Shown here piece by piece: positions 12,441 to 26,200 of a DNA stretch of 64,000 bases (position 1 is its first letter; each line of letters begins with the position of its first letter). The stretch spans positions 1 to 64,000 of the forward strand of contig NW_004450277.1 in NCBI RefSeq assembly GCF_000321225.1, given 5' to 3'. A model generated the notes under the pieces. The model was not told the DNA's origin and made no database searches. It saw only the letters and a program-made list of their open reading frames with translations. The translations under genes and the position numbers were made by a program. The stretch is from Odobenus rosmarus divergens (taxonomy: Eukaryota > Chordata > Mammalia > Carnivora > Odobenidae).

Positions 12441-13440
12441 GCTCTGGAAAAGACAATCTGTCACCACTGAAAAGAGAAAGTGGGTTGGAATAACGGAACC
12501 ACAGGGAACGCTCTGCCTTGTGAAGCGTCCCAGAGTCAAGCTCTCTCAGGGAGGAAAAAATAAAAAGCTAGAATAATAACTGCATCTCAAGGGAAGAGGA
12601 AACATGTTCTACGACGGGACAAGCTAAACCCATCTCTGACTCCCTCTTCGGTTCGGCTTCTTCGCATCGCCAACATACAGTCAGGTGCTGGGATGGAGGC
12701 AAGGGTCGGGAACAGTGGGGAAACTAAGTCACAGAAGGCAGGGTCCCACAGAAGCGAAGAGCTCACAGCTTCTCAGGCTCTGGATGCCATCTTGTGTGCT
12801 GGCTCTTGCTGTTCAGGTGAAGAGGGGGTGCATTTTTGATGTGGTGGTTTCTCCTCCGCAAGCACTCCCTCTGCCCAGAGCTGGCCCCAGAGCCGGAGAA
12901 ACAGAAGAGGCATCCGTCTTCCTCCTCCTGGGTGTGGGGTGTGTTGTTGTCCCTGCAGGATGAACATGCTAACGTCCCTTCTCCACACAGGCCTCCTCCC
13001 CCCCAAAACAGGAGTCATCCTCCTCCTCCAAAGTTCTTGGCTCACTGGAAGCCCCTTCCCCCTGGAAGTGCACCCTCAAAGCCAGGGGCGCCCGTCAGAC
13101 ATGGCTCATTTTTACCACTGACCCCTCTGGAGTGGGGAAAACAGCCCCCCGCCCCTTCCTCCCGGACAGCTGGGCAGTTGCCTGAGCCCAGCGTGTTGCA
13201 CTGTTCCCAAACACGGAACACACCCTCCACTCTGTCGGACCGTGTACCTTTGCGCGCCGGGATGAGCAAGGGCCAGCGGGGCCTCTGACCTGGAGCCAGG
13301 GGGCCCAGGGACACAGCCCCGGCCTTAAGGGGGCCTCCCGCAACCTTCCAGGCAACTTGGGAGCCTTCTCTCGGTCATTTCGTAGCTGGGTCTGAGTCCT
13401 ATTTCACAAGCCAGAAGCAGAAACTGTGAAAACCCCACAG
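12441..13440. other. Upstream region of the SIRPB1-like gene
   Basis: GC content rises toward the gene. Several overlapping open frames occur on both strands (12.7-13.4 kb), but none shows a known domain or consistent splice pattern. I read this as non-coding upstream DNA. Confidence 0.5.
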
Positions 13441-13570
13441 CTCGTTCCACCCGTTCCACAGTCACTTCCTCTTCCGTGAGGGACACCAGGCTTCCCCTCG
13501 CATTGCAGAGTGGAGTCCCCGAGACCTCTCCGGGGCAACATTCAGACAGAGCAGGCTCCAGGCCACCACG
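13441..13570 (+). promoter_or_regulatory. Probable TATA-less myeloid promoter / 5' UTR with a PU.1-like site
   Basis: At 13463-13473 the plus strand reads CACTTCCTCTT, the reverse complement of AAGAGGAAGTG, which closely fits the PU.1 (SPI1) ETS consensus. A second ETS-like core, CTTCCG, follows at 13471-13476. No TATA box is seen. The ATG at 13571 follows about 100 bp downstream, preceded by CACG. Promoters of myeloid receptor genes commonly use PU.1 sites near the start. That this site is functional here is inference from motif and position. Confidence 0.5.
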
Positions 13571-13643
13571 ATGCCCGCACCTGCCTCCCCACCCCGCCTG
13601 CCTCGGCCATCCCTGCTGCTGCCTCTGCTGCTGGGCCTCACAG
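13571..13643 (+). CDS. SIRPB1: SIRPB1-like exon 1: signal peptide
   Basis: ATG at 13571 opens [13 protein letters not shown] and then a leucine-rich core, [11 protein letters not shown]. The donor GTGAGT is at 13644, phase 1. The MPxPAS start and the LLGLTG end are characteristic of SIRP signal exons. The start is chosen because it is the first ATG with this family signature. Confidence 0.9.
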
Positions 13644-14227
13644 GTGAGTGCCGCCCTCGGCGAGCATGGTGCAAGAATGCTCACCTGAGTGTGGTGGCCG
13701 AGGTACGGCTTCCCCATTGGCAGTGGGGCGGATGGATCTCGGTTCCAGGCCCTCTTTCTTCACCATGGCTTCCTCTTGAAGACATTTCTCTAAATGTTTT
13801 CTTTTACAAGGCCCTCCCAAACAAATGCCCCCAGAAGGCTTATTAGTCGGAGGGCTCCTTTCCTCTCCCACTCAGGTCCAGACAGGATTAAACCCACCAG
13901 GCATTTCTCAGTGACAGGGTGTTCCCAGCCCCGCCTCACTTCCCACACCCCTGTCACCCTGTGAAGCCTCCATGACCCCCTGTGGCTTGACCTGCAGGAC
14001 CTGGGGCCACCCTGAGGGAGGAGGTGGGGGTGCAGCGTCTGACTCCTGCTGTAAACCCTAGAACCTGGGAGTCAGAGCCGCCCTAATTAAGATGGAGATG
14101 ATGATAGGTAGGTAGATAGGTAGATCACAAATACTCCACATGCCATGCAGAGCGATTAGAAAACTGGTAAGTGGTACTTTGTAGACTATTAAGTCTCCCA
14201 AAATCTCAGCATTCTAAAATCATAGTC

Positions 14228-14274
<47 letters not shown>

Positions 14275-17200
14275 TATTATTTATTATTGATTGGGAATTA
14301 GTCCTGCCTGTCTGTTCTCTTTTCCCCAGAGCTGACCCCAAACCCTGCAGACAGGTGAAGTGCCCCTTCTTCTCCCCAGCGGGTTGACATCGCAGTTGAG
14401 ACTCTGTCCAGGAAAGCGGTTAAAAGCACAGTTATTTTTTGAAACAGATCTGCCAGAGTTCAAATCCAAGTTCATCATTTATACCCTATTTGGCTTAGAA
14501 CAAGTTATGAATTTCTCTGTGCCTCCATTTTCTTGTCTGGAAACAGAGATGAATAATAATAATGCCTTCCTCACAGAGCAGTGGTGGGAATTGAATGAGT
14601 CAGTTAATGTATATTAAGTGCTTAGAGTGATGTCTGGTACACAGAATTGTCTATGGAAACTCCCTGTCGAATCTTTCTAGGATTTAGTGAATGCAAATAC
14701 GAACACCTAAAAAATGGTCCTGCTGATTCTGGCCATTACAGCACTCACTGCATGTCCTTGACAACCAATGTCTTCCTTGAAAATTCACAGCACTGATGGG
14801 GAAAGGCTTGATCCATCCTGCTTGACAGAGGAAACCACCGAAAGCAGAAGAGGGAGGGAGGGGCTTCCCCCAAACAGCAGCAGGCTTGTGGGAGCTGGAG
14901 TCGGGCCTTGAGCCCACATCAGCCTGACTCCAGGTCCACACATTCCAGGCCCTTCAGGCACAATCCTGAATGTTTTTCAGTGGCTTCCAGTTTCAGTCTC
15001 ACAACAAAGCCGTAAAAGAAGTCCCCTGGGCCAGGCAAGGGACACGTGGAGCTGACTTGTGTTTCCCTCCAGGTGTGGCAGGTGAGACGGAGCTGCAGGT
15101 GAACCAGCCTGAGAGGTCAGTGTCTGTCGCAGCCGGACAGACAGCCACTCTGCGCTGCACCCTGACCTCCCTGCTCCCCAGTGGGCCGGTTGAGTGGTTC
15201 AGGGGAACAGGGCCAGCCCGGGAGTTAATCTTCAGTTTCAGAGGAGGCCACTACCCCCGAGTAACAAATGTTGCAGACACCACAAAGAGAAACAGCACGG
15301 ACTTTTCCATCCGCATCAGTAACATCACCCCAGCAGATGCCGGTACCTACTACTGTGTGAAGTTCCAGAAAGGGGCCCCTGATGTGGAGTTTAAGTCTGG
15401 ACCAGGCACCAGGATGTTTGTACGTGGTAAGTCCAGATCCCTAAAAACCCAGGCTGGTTGTTCTAAAGACAGATCACAAGCTCCAGGCTCTCAGCCCAAG
15501 GCTCCCCCTTTGTCAGCCCTTGTGTTAAAGTTGAGGATAGAAGATGGGGAAAGTGAGAAATCACAGCACGGGAGCAGAGTGAAATATAATCCCAGGGCCC
15601 CTAGCAAGAGAGTTAGAATCTTACATTTTCAAAGGCCACAAAATAGACCGGAAAGCAGAGTGAGTAAAATTACAGGCACCAGGGCCAAATGGCCTGGATT
15701 CAACTTCTAACTCTGCCATTTTCAAACTGTGTGACTTTAGTGACTTCCTTAAATTCTCTGTGCCTCCATTTCCTCATCTGTAAGATAGGAATAATAATTG
15801 TACTCACCTCGTAGATTTGTTATGAGGAGAACAAACGTAAATGAGTTTATAAATATAAAACACTTAGAAGAGCACCTGTAACCTAATTATTGTATTAGTG
15901 TATATTGTCACTATTCAGGATATTAAAACCAATTAGACCTAAAAACATAATCTTAAAGGCATGAAACCATAGATTCATAGAAACAAGGAATGAAATTTTA
16001 CAAAAATGTAAAAGACTGAGAAAAGATAAACAGAGCATCAGTCAGCTATGGGAAAACCTCAAGTGGCCTACTAAGTATGTATTAGAGACTCTAAAGGAAG
16101 AAGGGGACAGAAAGAGTATTTGAAGAAATAATGGTTGTATTTTTCCAAATATGATGAAAACTATGAACCTATGGATCCAAAAATCTCAGTGAACCCCAAG
16201 TACAAGAAACATGAAGAAAACTACACCAAAGTGTATCATATTCCAATTGCATAAAATCAGTAATAAAGAAAAGATCTTACAAACAACCAGAAGAAAAGGG
16301 AAATATTCGATACAAAGGAAAATAAATTTGACAGCAGATTTCCCATTGAAAAATTATGTAAGCCAAAAGATAGTAGAGAAACATCTTCAAAGCATTTTTA
16401 AATGAGATAATATAACAATCCTAAATGTTTATTCACCCAATAAGAGAGCTTTAAAATACATGACACAAAAACTCATAAAATAGTAAGGATGGAGAGACAA
16501 GTCCACAGCTATAGTTTCAGGTTTCAACACTCCTCTTTCAATAACCGGTAAGACAAGTAGGCAGAACATCACTAAGTATGTAGAAGACTGAACGGCATTA
16601 TAAAACAATCTGAGTTAACTGACATTTATAGAACACTCCATCCCAAAACAGCAGGGTACACATTCTTTGTGTAAAAACACATTCATTTCAAATGCAAAGG
16701 GAACACTTACCAAGATGCATCATATCCTGGGCTATAAATTGTCTCAGTAAATTTAAAATAGGTTAAGTCATACAAAATGTGTTCTTATTGGAATTATATT
16801 GATAATAACAAAATGATGTCTGGAAAATCCCCAGATATTTGGAAACAAAAGGATACACTTCTGAATAATATGTTATCAAAGAAGAAGTAAAAGGGAAATG
16901 AGAGAATATTCTAAACTGAATGAACATGAAAGCACAACATACCAAATTTGTGGATGCAGCCAAAACAGTGCTTAGGGGGAAATTTATAGCACTAAAATGC
17001 CTATATTAGGACAGAAGAGAAGTTTCAACTCAGTGACCTTAAAAATTAGAACAAGAAGAATGAGTGAAACCCAAAGTAACCAGAAGAAAGGAAATAATAA
17101 AGAAGAGAGCAGAAATCAAAAATAGAAAATGGAAAACTAGGAGAAAACCAATAAAACTGAAAGCTGGTTCTTTGAGAAAATCAGCAAAATTTATAAACTC

Positions 17201-20200
17201 TTAGCCACACAGTCAAGAAAAAAGAGAGTACACAAATTACCAATATCAAGACTGAGAGATGGGGTGCTAGGCTGGCTCAGTTGGAAGAGCATGCGACGGT
17301 TGATCTCAGGGTCATGACGTTAAGCCCCACCTTGGGTGTGTAGAGATTACTAAAAAAATAAATAAATACATAAACTTTAAAAAAAAAGAATGAGAGAGGT
17401 AACATCCCTACCTCTTTAATGCATATATTAAAAAGATTATAAGGAAACTATGAAAAATTTTATACCTATAAACTCAACAACTTAGATGAAATGCACAAAT
17501 TCTTCAGAAGACACGGGCTACTAAAGCTCACTCCAGAAGAAGTCAATAGCCTGATTATTTCTATTTATTAAAGAAATTGAATTTGTAGTTTAAAAAGCCT
17601 CCCACAAACAACAGTCCAGGCCCAGATGACTTCACTGAGGAACTCTACCAAACACTGAAGAAAGAAATGCTAACCATTCTACACAAATTCTTCCAAAAAA
17701 TTGGAGAGAGAGTGATGCTTCCCAATCAATCCTTAAAACCAGCATTACTGTGATACTAAAGCCAAATAAAGAAAACTTGAAGCCAATATCCCTCATGAAC
17801 ATAGAATTATTATAAAGCTACAAAAATCATTCACTGTAGTATTGGCATCAAGATAAACAAGTAGATGGGGTGCCTAACTAGCTCAGTCAGAAGAGCACTC
17901 TTGATCTTGGGGTCATGAGTTTGAGCCCCACATTGGGTGTAGAGATTACTAAAAATAAATAAACTTAAACAAAAGAGACAAATAGATCAATGAAACAGAA
18001 TAGATTCCAGAAATAATACCATGCATATGGTCAATTGATTTCTTTTAAAAAAAGTAAAGGCAATTTCATGAGGAAAGAAGCCTGCAACAATAGTGGTGGA
18101 TCGATAGAGGGGAGGGGGGTGGGGGGATGGGTTAGCCTGGTGATGGGTGTTGAAGGGGGCACGTTCTGCGTGGAGCACCGCGTGTTATGCATAAACAATG
18201 AATCATGGAACACTACATCAAAAACTAATGATGTAATGTATGGTGATTAACATAACAATAAAAAATTTTAAAAAAATAGTGGTGGATCGATTGGAAAATT
18301 AGTAAGCAAACCAGTGGAACAGAATAAAAAATCCAGAACAGTTCCTCCCACCACAAGCCAAAATTAATTCCACATGGATCAGATATTTAAATAATGAAAC
18401 TGTGCAAGTATGAGAAGCAATCATGTCTGGATTCTTTTATAATCTGGAAATGGGGAAAACCTTCCCAACTATAATTCAAAACAAATAATCAAGTCAAAAA
18501 GTGAGCAGAAGATATGAAAAGACACTTCTCTGAAGAAGACATACAAATGGCTAACAGACACATGAAAAAATGTTCATCATCATTAGCCATCAGGGAAATT
18601 CAAATCAAAAACACATTGAGGTACCACCTTACACCAGGTAGAATGGCAAAAATGGACAGGGAAAGAAACAACAAATGTTGGAGAGGTTGTGGAGAAAGGG
18701 GAACCCTCTTACACTGTTGGCGGGAATGCAAGCTGGTATAGCCACTTTGGAAAACAGTGTGGAGGTGCTTCAAAAATTTAAAAATAGAGCTACCCTATGA
18801 CCCAGCAATTGTACTCCTGGGTATTTACCCCAAAGACGCAGATGTAGTGAAAAGAAGGGCCATATGCACCCCAATGTTTATAGCAGCGATGCCCGCAATA
18901 GCCAAACTATGGAAAGAGCCGAGGTGCCCTTCAACAGATGAATGGATAAAGAAGATGTGGTCCATATCTACAATGGCATATTACTCAGCCATCAGAAAGG
19001 ATGAATACCCAACTTTTACACCAACGTGGATGGGACTGGAGGAGATTATGCTAAGTGAAATAAGTCAAGCAGAGAAAGTCAATTATCATATGGTTTCACT
19101 TATTTGTGGAACATAAGGAATAGCATGGAGGACATTAGGAGAAGGAAGGGGAAAATGAGGGGTGGGGAATGGGAGGGAGAGATGAACCATGAGAGACTAT
19201 GGACTCTGAGAAACAAACCGGGTTCTAGAGGGGAGGGGGGTGGGGTGACTGGTTAGCCCGGTGATGGGTATTAAGGAGGGCATGTACTGCGTGGAGCACG
19301 TGTTATACGAAAACAACGGATTGTGGATCACCACATCAAAAACTAATGATGTATTGTATGGTGACTAACATGACATAATACAATTTTTTTAAAAATGCAG
19401 GAACAAAAAGAGAAAAAAATGACAATTTGATCATATTGTACGAAAAGAAACTCATGTATGGAAGTGTGTGTGCAGACACTATGTTGCAACTTATAATACA
19501 AAGAATCACCCCTAACGCATATAGAGAGCTTCTAAAATTTTACAACAAGCAACTTTATAGAATTATGGGCAATAAATATGAGAAGACAATTTGTAGAAAG
19601 TGAAATAGAAACATCTCCTAAATATATAAGAGTATGTTCAATCACCCTCACATGAAAGGATATGCCATTTAAAACTACATTGGGACACAATTTCTCACCT
19701 ATCTGCTTGGCCAAAACTCCAAAAGTTTGACAACACACTCTGTTGGAGGAGCTATGGGAAAACTGATACTTCCATATTTTGTATGTAGAAATTCAAAATC
19801 ACGTAAGTCATAAGGAAGTGGATTTGGCAATATTTAGCAAAATTACATGTTACAGGGGGTGGGGGAATGGGTTAGCCTGGTGATGGGTATTAAAGAGGGC
19901 ACATTCTGCGTGGAGCACTGGGTGTTATGCACAAACAATGAATCATGGAACACTGCATCAAAAACTAATGATGTAATGTATGGTGGTTAACATAACAATA
20001 AAAAAAATTATTAAAAATTACATGTTACATATACATATATACATTACCCTGTGTCCTAACAATCTTACTTTTAGAAACTTATCCCAAAGATATACTAACA
20101 TAAGTGCAAGATGATTTATGGTTAGGCTCTTGATTACAACACTATGGGTAAGAATAAAAGACAAGCTGCTAAATAAATTATGGTAGAGTCACACAATGGA

Positions 20201-23200
20201 GTACTATAACTTTAAAAAGACATGAGAAGAAGTCAGCACTTTGCTTCAGCATGACCCACAGAATATCATTAAACAAGAAGCAGAGCACACCATCTTTTAT
20301 GTTAAGAAGAGTGGGAAATACAAGCTTATCCATATTTGGTTATATTCTTTTAAAAGAGGAATAAAAGTGCAGAGGATCATAGGGGAAGGGAGGGAAAACT
20401 GAATGGGAAGAAATCAGAGAGGGAGACAAACCATGAGAAACTCTTGACTCTGGGAAACAAACTGAGGGTTGCTGGAGGGGAGGTGGGTGGGGCGATGGGG
20501 TAACTGGGTGACAGGCATTAAGGAGGCACGTGATGTGATGAGCACTGGGTGTTATATGCAACTAATGAATCATTGAACACTACATCAAAAACTAATGATG
20601 TACTATATGTCAGCTAATTGAATTTAAATAAATAAAAATAGGAAAAAAAAATTACCTATCAGGGAAGAAGGCAAGAGGGTAGAAGGGACAGGGATGAAAG
20701 TTAGACTTCTCTGACTGTCCTTTGCCTGAGGTTTTGATTCTATAAACGTATGCACATTTTAAATAATTAATAAATTAAAAATTAAAAAATTCCTAAATAT
20801 CTAGACTACGAAATCTAAAATTTAACTAATTAATCTAACCATATATTGATGGCTTACCCAGATAAGGAGCAATTATTTCAAGAGACTTTGAAACACAGGG
20901 TTTTAGCTTAGATTCACCAAGCAGATCTGAAACAAATATTTGAGTGCCAGGAACCCCAGTAGGCAAGTGGTGAAGTCGGACAGTTAGTGAAGGGTGTGTC
21001 ATCAAGCCCACCACCACTGTGGGCAAATGGAGCTTAATCAGATGAGAAACTATGGGAAATGATACAGAACGTGTATTAGATGTATCCCTCTTGAAAGGAA
21101 AGAAGTTTGGGCTAAATATATACCAACTCCCTCTCAGTCATTGACTGAGAACTGTTCTCAGAGGGTGTTAGATGCCCCATATTTTCAGTGTTCCATGTGC
21201 ACAGACAACCTTCCATAAAAGCAACCTTCTGAAAAAGCTTTCAGGAGAAAACATGCATATACAGGCATTTGGAAGTAGTCCTGAGTGCACTGGGGTGGTC
21301 AAGCTCAAGGAATCTGGGTGTGCCTTGGAGAGTATACGTTATACATAATAATTTGTATCTATATCCCCAATGAAACGTATCCTAAGAACAAGGAGAACCA
21401 TGAAGAAATCCAAAACTCTATTCAGTAATTTGGTAATAATATTTGGTGTTGGTGTTTATAAGTATTATATATGTGTTGTAGGTTAAAGCAAATAAATGTG
21501 TTGGTGTCCTTAGGAACTGGAATTTTCAGGATGAGAGAAAGATACAGAGCAGAAACAAAGACGTTAAGTTTAACAACTGCATTCTTTTTTCTTTATTTTT
21601 TAAGATTTTATTTATTTATTTCAGAGAGAGCGAGAGAGCACACGTGCACACTCAAGCAGGGGGGAGGGGTTGAGGGAGAAACAGACTCCCGGCCAAGCAA
21701 GGAGCCTGATGCAGGACTCAATCCCAGGATCCTGGGATCATGACCTGAGCTAAAGGCAGGCACTTAACCAACTGAACCACCCAAGTGCCCTAAAAACTGC
21801 ATTCTTAAAACTGGATTATAACTATCAGTATTAACCTGTTTAATTGTCTCCCTCCTTAAAAAATACTTACTTCATAGCCCTGTCCCCCAAAAAGGACCTG
21901 GAAGCAGTGACAACCTAGTAGTAATGAGCACCACTAAAACACAGATTATGGTCTCTTAATAGCACTTCCACAAAAAACAACCAGGGCTGCATAGGGCAAT
22001 GACGGATTCCGGATCTTGGACAGGAAATGTGCAAAATGAGCATGGAATATTTTATTGTGTGAAAAGCAAGGAAGCTATTGGTGTTTACTGAAATTATATA
22101 AAAAAACTCAGGAATTGGGGCACCTGGGTGGCTCAGTCGGTTAAGCATCTGCCTTTGGCTCAGGTCATGATCCCAGGGTCCTGGGATCGAGCCCCGCATC
22201 GGGCTCCCTGCTCGGCGGGAAGCCTGCTTCTCCCTCTCCTGCTCTCCCTGCTTGTGTTCCCTCTCTCGCTGTCTCTCTCTCTGTCAAATAAATAAAGAAA
22301 ATCTTTAAAAAAAAAAAAAAACTCAGGAACCAATTTCAAGGAGGCTTCCACTGGCTAAAGATGAGATGATTTGAGCATTAAAAAGTTTAAAAATAAAAAT
22401 AGATTGACATCTATCAATCCATGTTAAAAACCATGATTTTATAATGATACAAAAATAAAAACTTCATTGGTCACCTCTGGGAGCTACTAAGGCACCAACT
22501 CATTGTTCTAAAATCTAAAGGAGAGTAAGCAAAGGCATTTTTACCCTGCCTTTCCTTTATGAACTGTATGTCAAAATAACCAAAAATAGTTGGAAGGAAA
22601 AAATAATTTCAACTGATACAGACAGAAGGAATAGTAACATTAGTAGTCACCAGTGTATAACCCCTGGTGGAATGATGGGTCTAGACATTATTATCTACAT
22701 TTGTTAAAGATTTGGGCTAAAGGCTGGTAGAGAACTTCACAGCAGATAGATCAAGCTGACAACACCCAAAGCCAATAGTCAATCTGAACACCATAAAAAG
22801 AAATAGCTAGATATTACATGCCTCCTAATATAATGCATTAGGAAGTTGTTGGCAACACCTATGAAGTATTCTTGCCAAAATCATGAACCTGGTTCTAATC
22901 AACTAGATCCTTTAGATCCAACTGCAGGCAATATAGGGGAAAGAAGATCATTTCAAATGATACAACAGGAATATATGCAAAAATATGGAAAATTCTGCAG
23001 GTTTTTCCAGCAGACTTGGGTTTTTTCAACAAATAAATATTAAGAAAAATAAGAGGAAAGGGAAACTCTTTTAGAAAAGGACATGTAAAAGAAATAGCAA
23101 GGGGTGCCTGGCTACTTCAGTCAGTAAAACATTCAACTCTTGATCTCAAGGTGCTGAGTACAAGCCCCACATTGGGCAGGGAGCCTACTTGAAAAAAAAA

Positions 23201-26200
23201 AAAAGACATAGCAACAAAATGTAACAATGGATCTTGTTTACATCCTTATTCAAACAAACCAATTATAAAATATTTGTGAGACAAGCAGGAAAATTTGAAT
23301 ACTGACAAGTATTAGATAATATTAAAAGAATTATTATTAAATTTTAGGTATGATAATGAGATTTTGATTATGTTTAAAAATAATTTTTTTAAGAGAAGAG
23401 AGAGAGAGCTCTAGAGCACAAGCAGGGGACAGTGGGCAGAGGGAGAGGGAGAGAGAATCTTAAGCAGGCTCAACACCCAGCACGGAGCCCAACATGGGGC
23501 TCGATCTCACAACCCTGAGATCATGACCTGAGTCGAAATCAAGAGTTGGATGTTTAACCAGCTGAGTCACCCAGGCACCCCTTGATTATGTTTAAAAAAT
23601 AATTCTTAATTCTTAAGTATACATGCTGAGGTAGTTGTGAATGAAATGACAGTGTCTAGTTTTGCTTTAAAATAACGCAGTGGATGGTAGAAGTATAAAT
23701 GAAACATTGGTTGATAACTGTTGAAGTCCCAGGATGAGTACTTTGTATTTTTCTTTTGAGAGAGAGAGCATGTGTGAGCAGCGGGGGAGGGGGGGGAGAA
23801 GAGAATCTTAAGCAGGTTTCACGCCCAGCATGGAGCCGGACTTAGGGCTTGATCTCATGACCCTGAGATCATGACCTGAGCCAAAATCAAGAGTTGGACC
23901 CTTAACTGACTGAGCCACCCAGGCACCCATGTACTTTGTATTTTTAAGGTGTGTTATAAACGTGTTTTTTTTTTTAACCCAAGCCTGCATTCTCCCTGAA
24001 AAGTCTTTGTGTACTCCCGGGGGTTCGTGTACCCTAAACTGAAGTTCACTACAGTACTTAGCAGTATCAAACAATCTGGGAGGAGTTATACCTATCTGGC
24101 AGAAAGTTTAGGGATGAATTTGTTATAGGCTCATAAAAACTAAGCAAATAAAAAGAATAAGACAATTAGGGGCACCTGGCTGGCTCAGTCGAAAGAGCAT
24201 GCGACTCTTGATCTCAGGATCATGACTTCAAGCCCCACATTGGGTGTAGAGATTACTTAAATAAATAAAAACTTTAAAAAGAGAGAGAGACAATTAAAAA
24301 CTGGGGCGGGGGGAAGCTGTACAAGAAAGGAAATATAATCATGATATATTACGGGGCCCAGTTGTGAACAATCCTCCTTTGGTCATAATAATATAAATGA
24401 TGAATACTGATAAAATAAAAGACTTTGATGTGTCTATGATAAGAGGATGTAAGGAAAGGAAGTATGAATGACAGGTGGCGGGAGATGTGAGAGCTAAACC
24501 ATCATCTTCCATAGTAGTAGGTATATTCATAATATATAAAACTGAAAAAAAGAGAAATAACTGTATAAGCATCTTATTTAGAAACACAGAGAGAGGGCAC
24601 CTGGGTAGCTCAGTTGGTTAAGCATCCAACTCTTGATTTCAGCTCAGGTAATGATCTCAGGGTCGTGAGATCCAACCCCGTGTCAGGCTCCGTGCTGACT
24701 GTGGAGCCTGCTTGAGATTCTCTCTTTCCTTCTCCCTCCGCCCCTCCCTGCTCAACACAGAGAGAAATGTTCAAAGAATCAGCTATAATAGTTAAAAGTG
24801 GTTGGCCTGCAATTTTTTTTCTAGAAGAGGAAGCAAGAGGATCTGATGTTTTTAGTTCTCTACCTTATATGACTTTTTGGACAATGTACTTCAGGAAGGA
24901 GGGGAGAGAGGGAGGGAAATGACAAGATCTGATCTGTATTTTAACATGATCACCAAGGTCTGTCGAGTGCATGTGGCAAGGATCGAGGAGCAGTCAGTGA
25001 GGCCAGTTGGCAAAGCTATTACAGTAAGAAGTGTCATAATAAAAATTACACAGAGGAGAAAACTGGAGATGAGAGATTGAGGTGAGTCTAGCTGGGCGAA
25101 CCATAAGGGCGGGTATCGCACTAGAAAGTAACTTGCCATCTTTACGTTTCTCTCTTCTCTCTCAACTTTGCCTTGACGGAAGCTAAGCCCTCTCTTCCAG
25201 AGGTTTCGGGCCCCTCCAACAGGGCCAGCCCAGGCCAGACAGTGAATCTCACCTGCACATCAACTGGCTTCTTTCCCAAAAACATACACCTGAAATGGCT
25301 TGAAAATGATGTGGAGCTTCCGGCATTTCAGACCCTGGTCTTCCTGCCTAGAGATGCTGGATCCTACACCATCGTCAGCACGGTGCTGGTGACCCTTGAC
25401 TTATCCTCACTCCACTCCCAGCTCACCTGCCAAGTGGCTCACAGTACATTGCAGAGCCCCCTCAGTAGGCACGTGAACATCTCCAAATTCCTCCAAGGTA
25501 AGGGCCCCCACCTCCCACCCAAATGGCCAACCCTTGGTGACCACCACCGGTTCCCTGTTTGGAGCACTTCACCTGCGTCCTCCCATTTATTCTTCACCAA
25601 ACCCCACATAAGATGGGTACAAGGTCCCCTATCTTAGCTGACCATCCTCTTCTTACAAGATGCCATGGTCGGGTCCTTCTCCTTCAGAGCTGTTTTCACT
25701 TTCTTGTATTTGGGGAGTGGAAGCTCATTCATTTATTCAACAAGTTTATTGAGCATCTGTGATGTGGCGGTATTATTCTACGTGCTGCGGAGTCCATGGT
25801 AAACAGACCAGACCTAGTTCTACACCACTAAACTCACAGGCACGTGAGCCCCATCAACAAGATGCAAAAACTATATACAGTTCTAACTTTTTTTTTAAGA
25901 TTTATTTATTTGAGGGAGAGAGTACTGGGAGGAGGAGCAGAGGGAGAGGGAGAGAGAGATCCCAGGCAGACTCCACGCTGGGCATGGAGCCCAGGGCGGG
26001 GCTCAATCTCACAACCCTGAGGTCATGACCTGAGCCAAAACCAAGAGTCGGATGCTTAACCGCCTGAGCCACCTAGGCGCCCCACACGCTTCTCACTTAT
26101 AACATGTGCTATGAGAGAAAAGAACTGAGTATTAAAATAGATGAAAACAGGAGAAATGTAGTATACTGAGGAAACGCCTTTTTGGAGAAGTGATGTTTGA

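Larger units (their letters stand above)
13644..15072 (+). other. SIRPB1-like intron 1
   Basis: About 1.4 kb. It holds a (TTA)n repeat at 14229-14290 and a sense MIR at about 14400-14645 (tctgccagagttcaaatcc; tgtgcctccattttcttg). No other exon is seen. Confidence 0.75.
15950..20345 (+). repeat. Ancient L1 (L1M-type), host of later insertions
   Basis: A-rich, decayed sense-strand L1 ORF2 sequence runs across intron 2 (for example GGGGGAAATTTATAGC at 16975 and TTCAGAAGACACGGGCTACT near 17503). It continues to 'ttcaatcaccctcacatg' near 19640. It is interrupted by SINEs at 17262 and 17867 and by three younger L1 pieces at 18106, 18484 and 19855. Confidence 0.75.
22330..23750. repeat. Old L1 3'-end-like AT-rich sequence with SINE insertions
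   Basis: Phrases such as GAAGTATTCTTGCCAAAATC at 22864 and AATTTGAATACTGACAAG near 23291 resemble the 3' part of an ancient L1. The family cannot be fixed by eye. SINEs occur at 23101 and 23386. No exon is seen. Confidence 0.4.

Noticed and set aside
12685..13715. Several overlapping open frames upstream of and over SIRPB1-like exon 1
   Set aside because: They lie on both strands in GC-rich sequence and have no domain or splice consistency. Only the SIRP signal peptide at 13571 has family support.
18514..19116. Two further protein-like frames
   Set aside because: They are the same L1 ORF2 C-terminus as at 5.8-6.4 kb, not a host gene.
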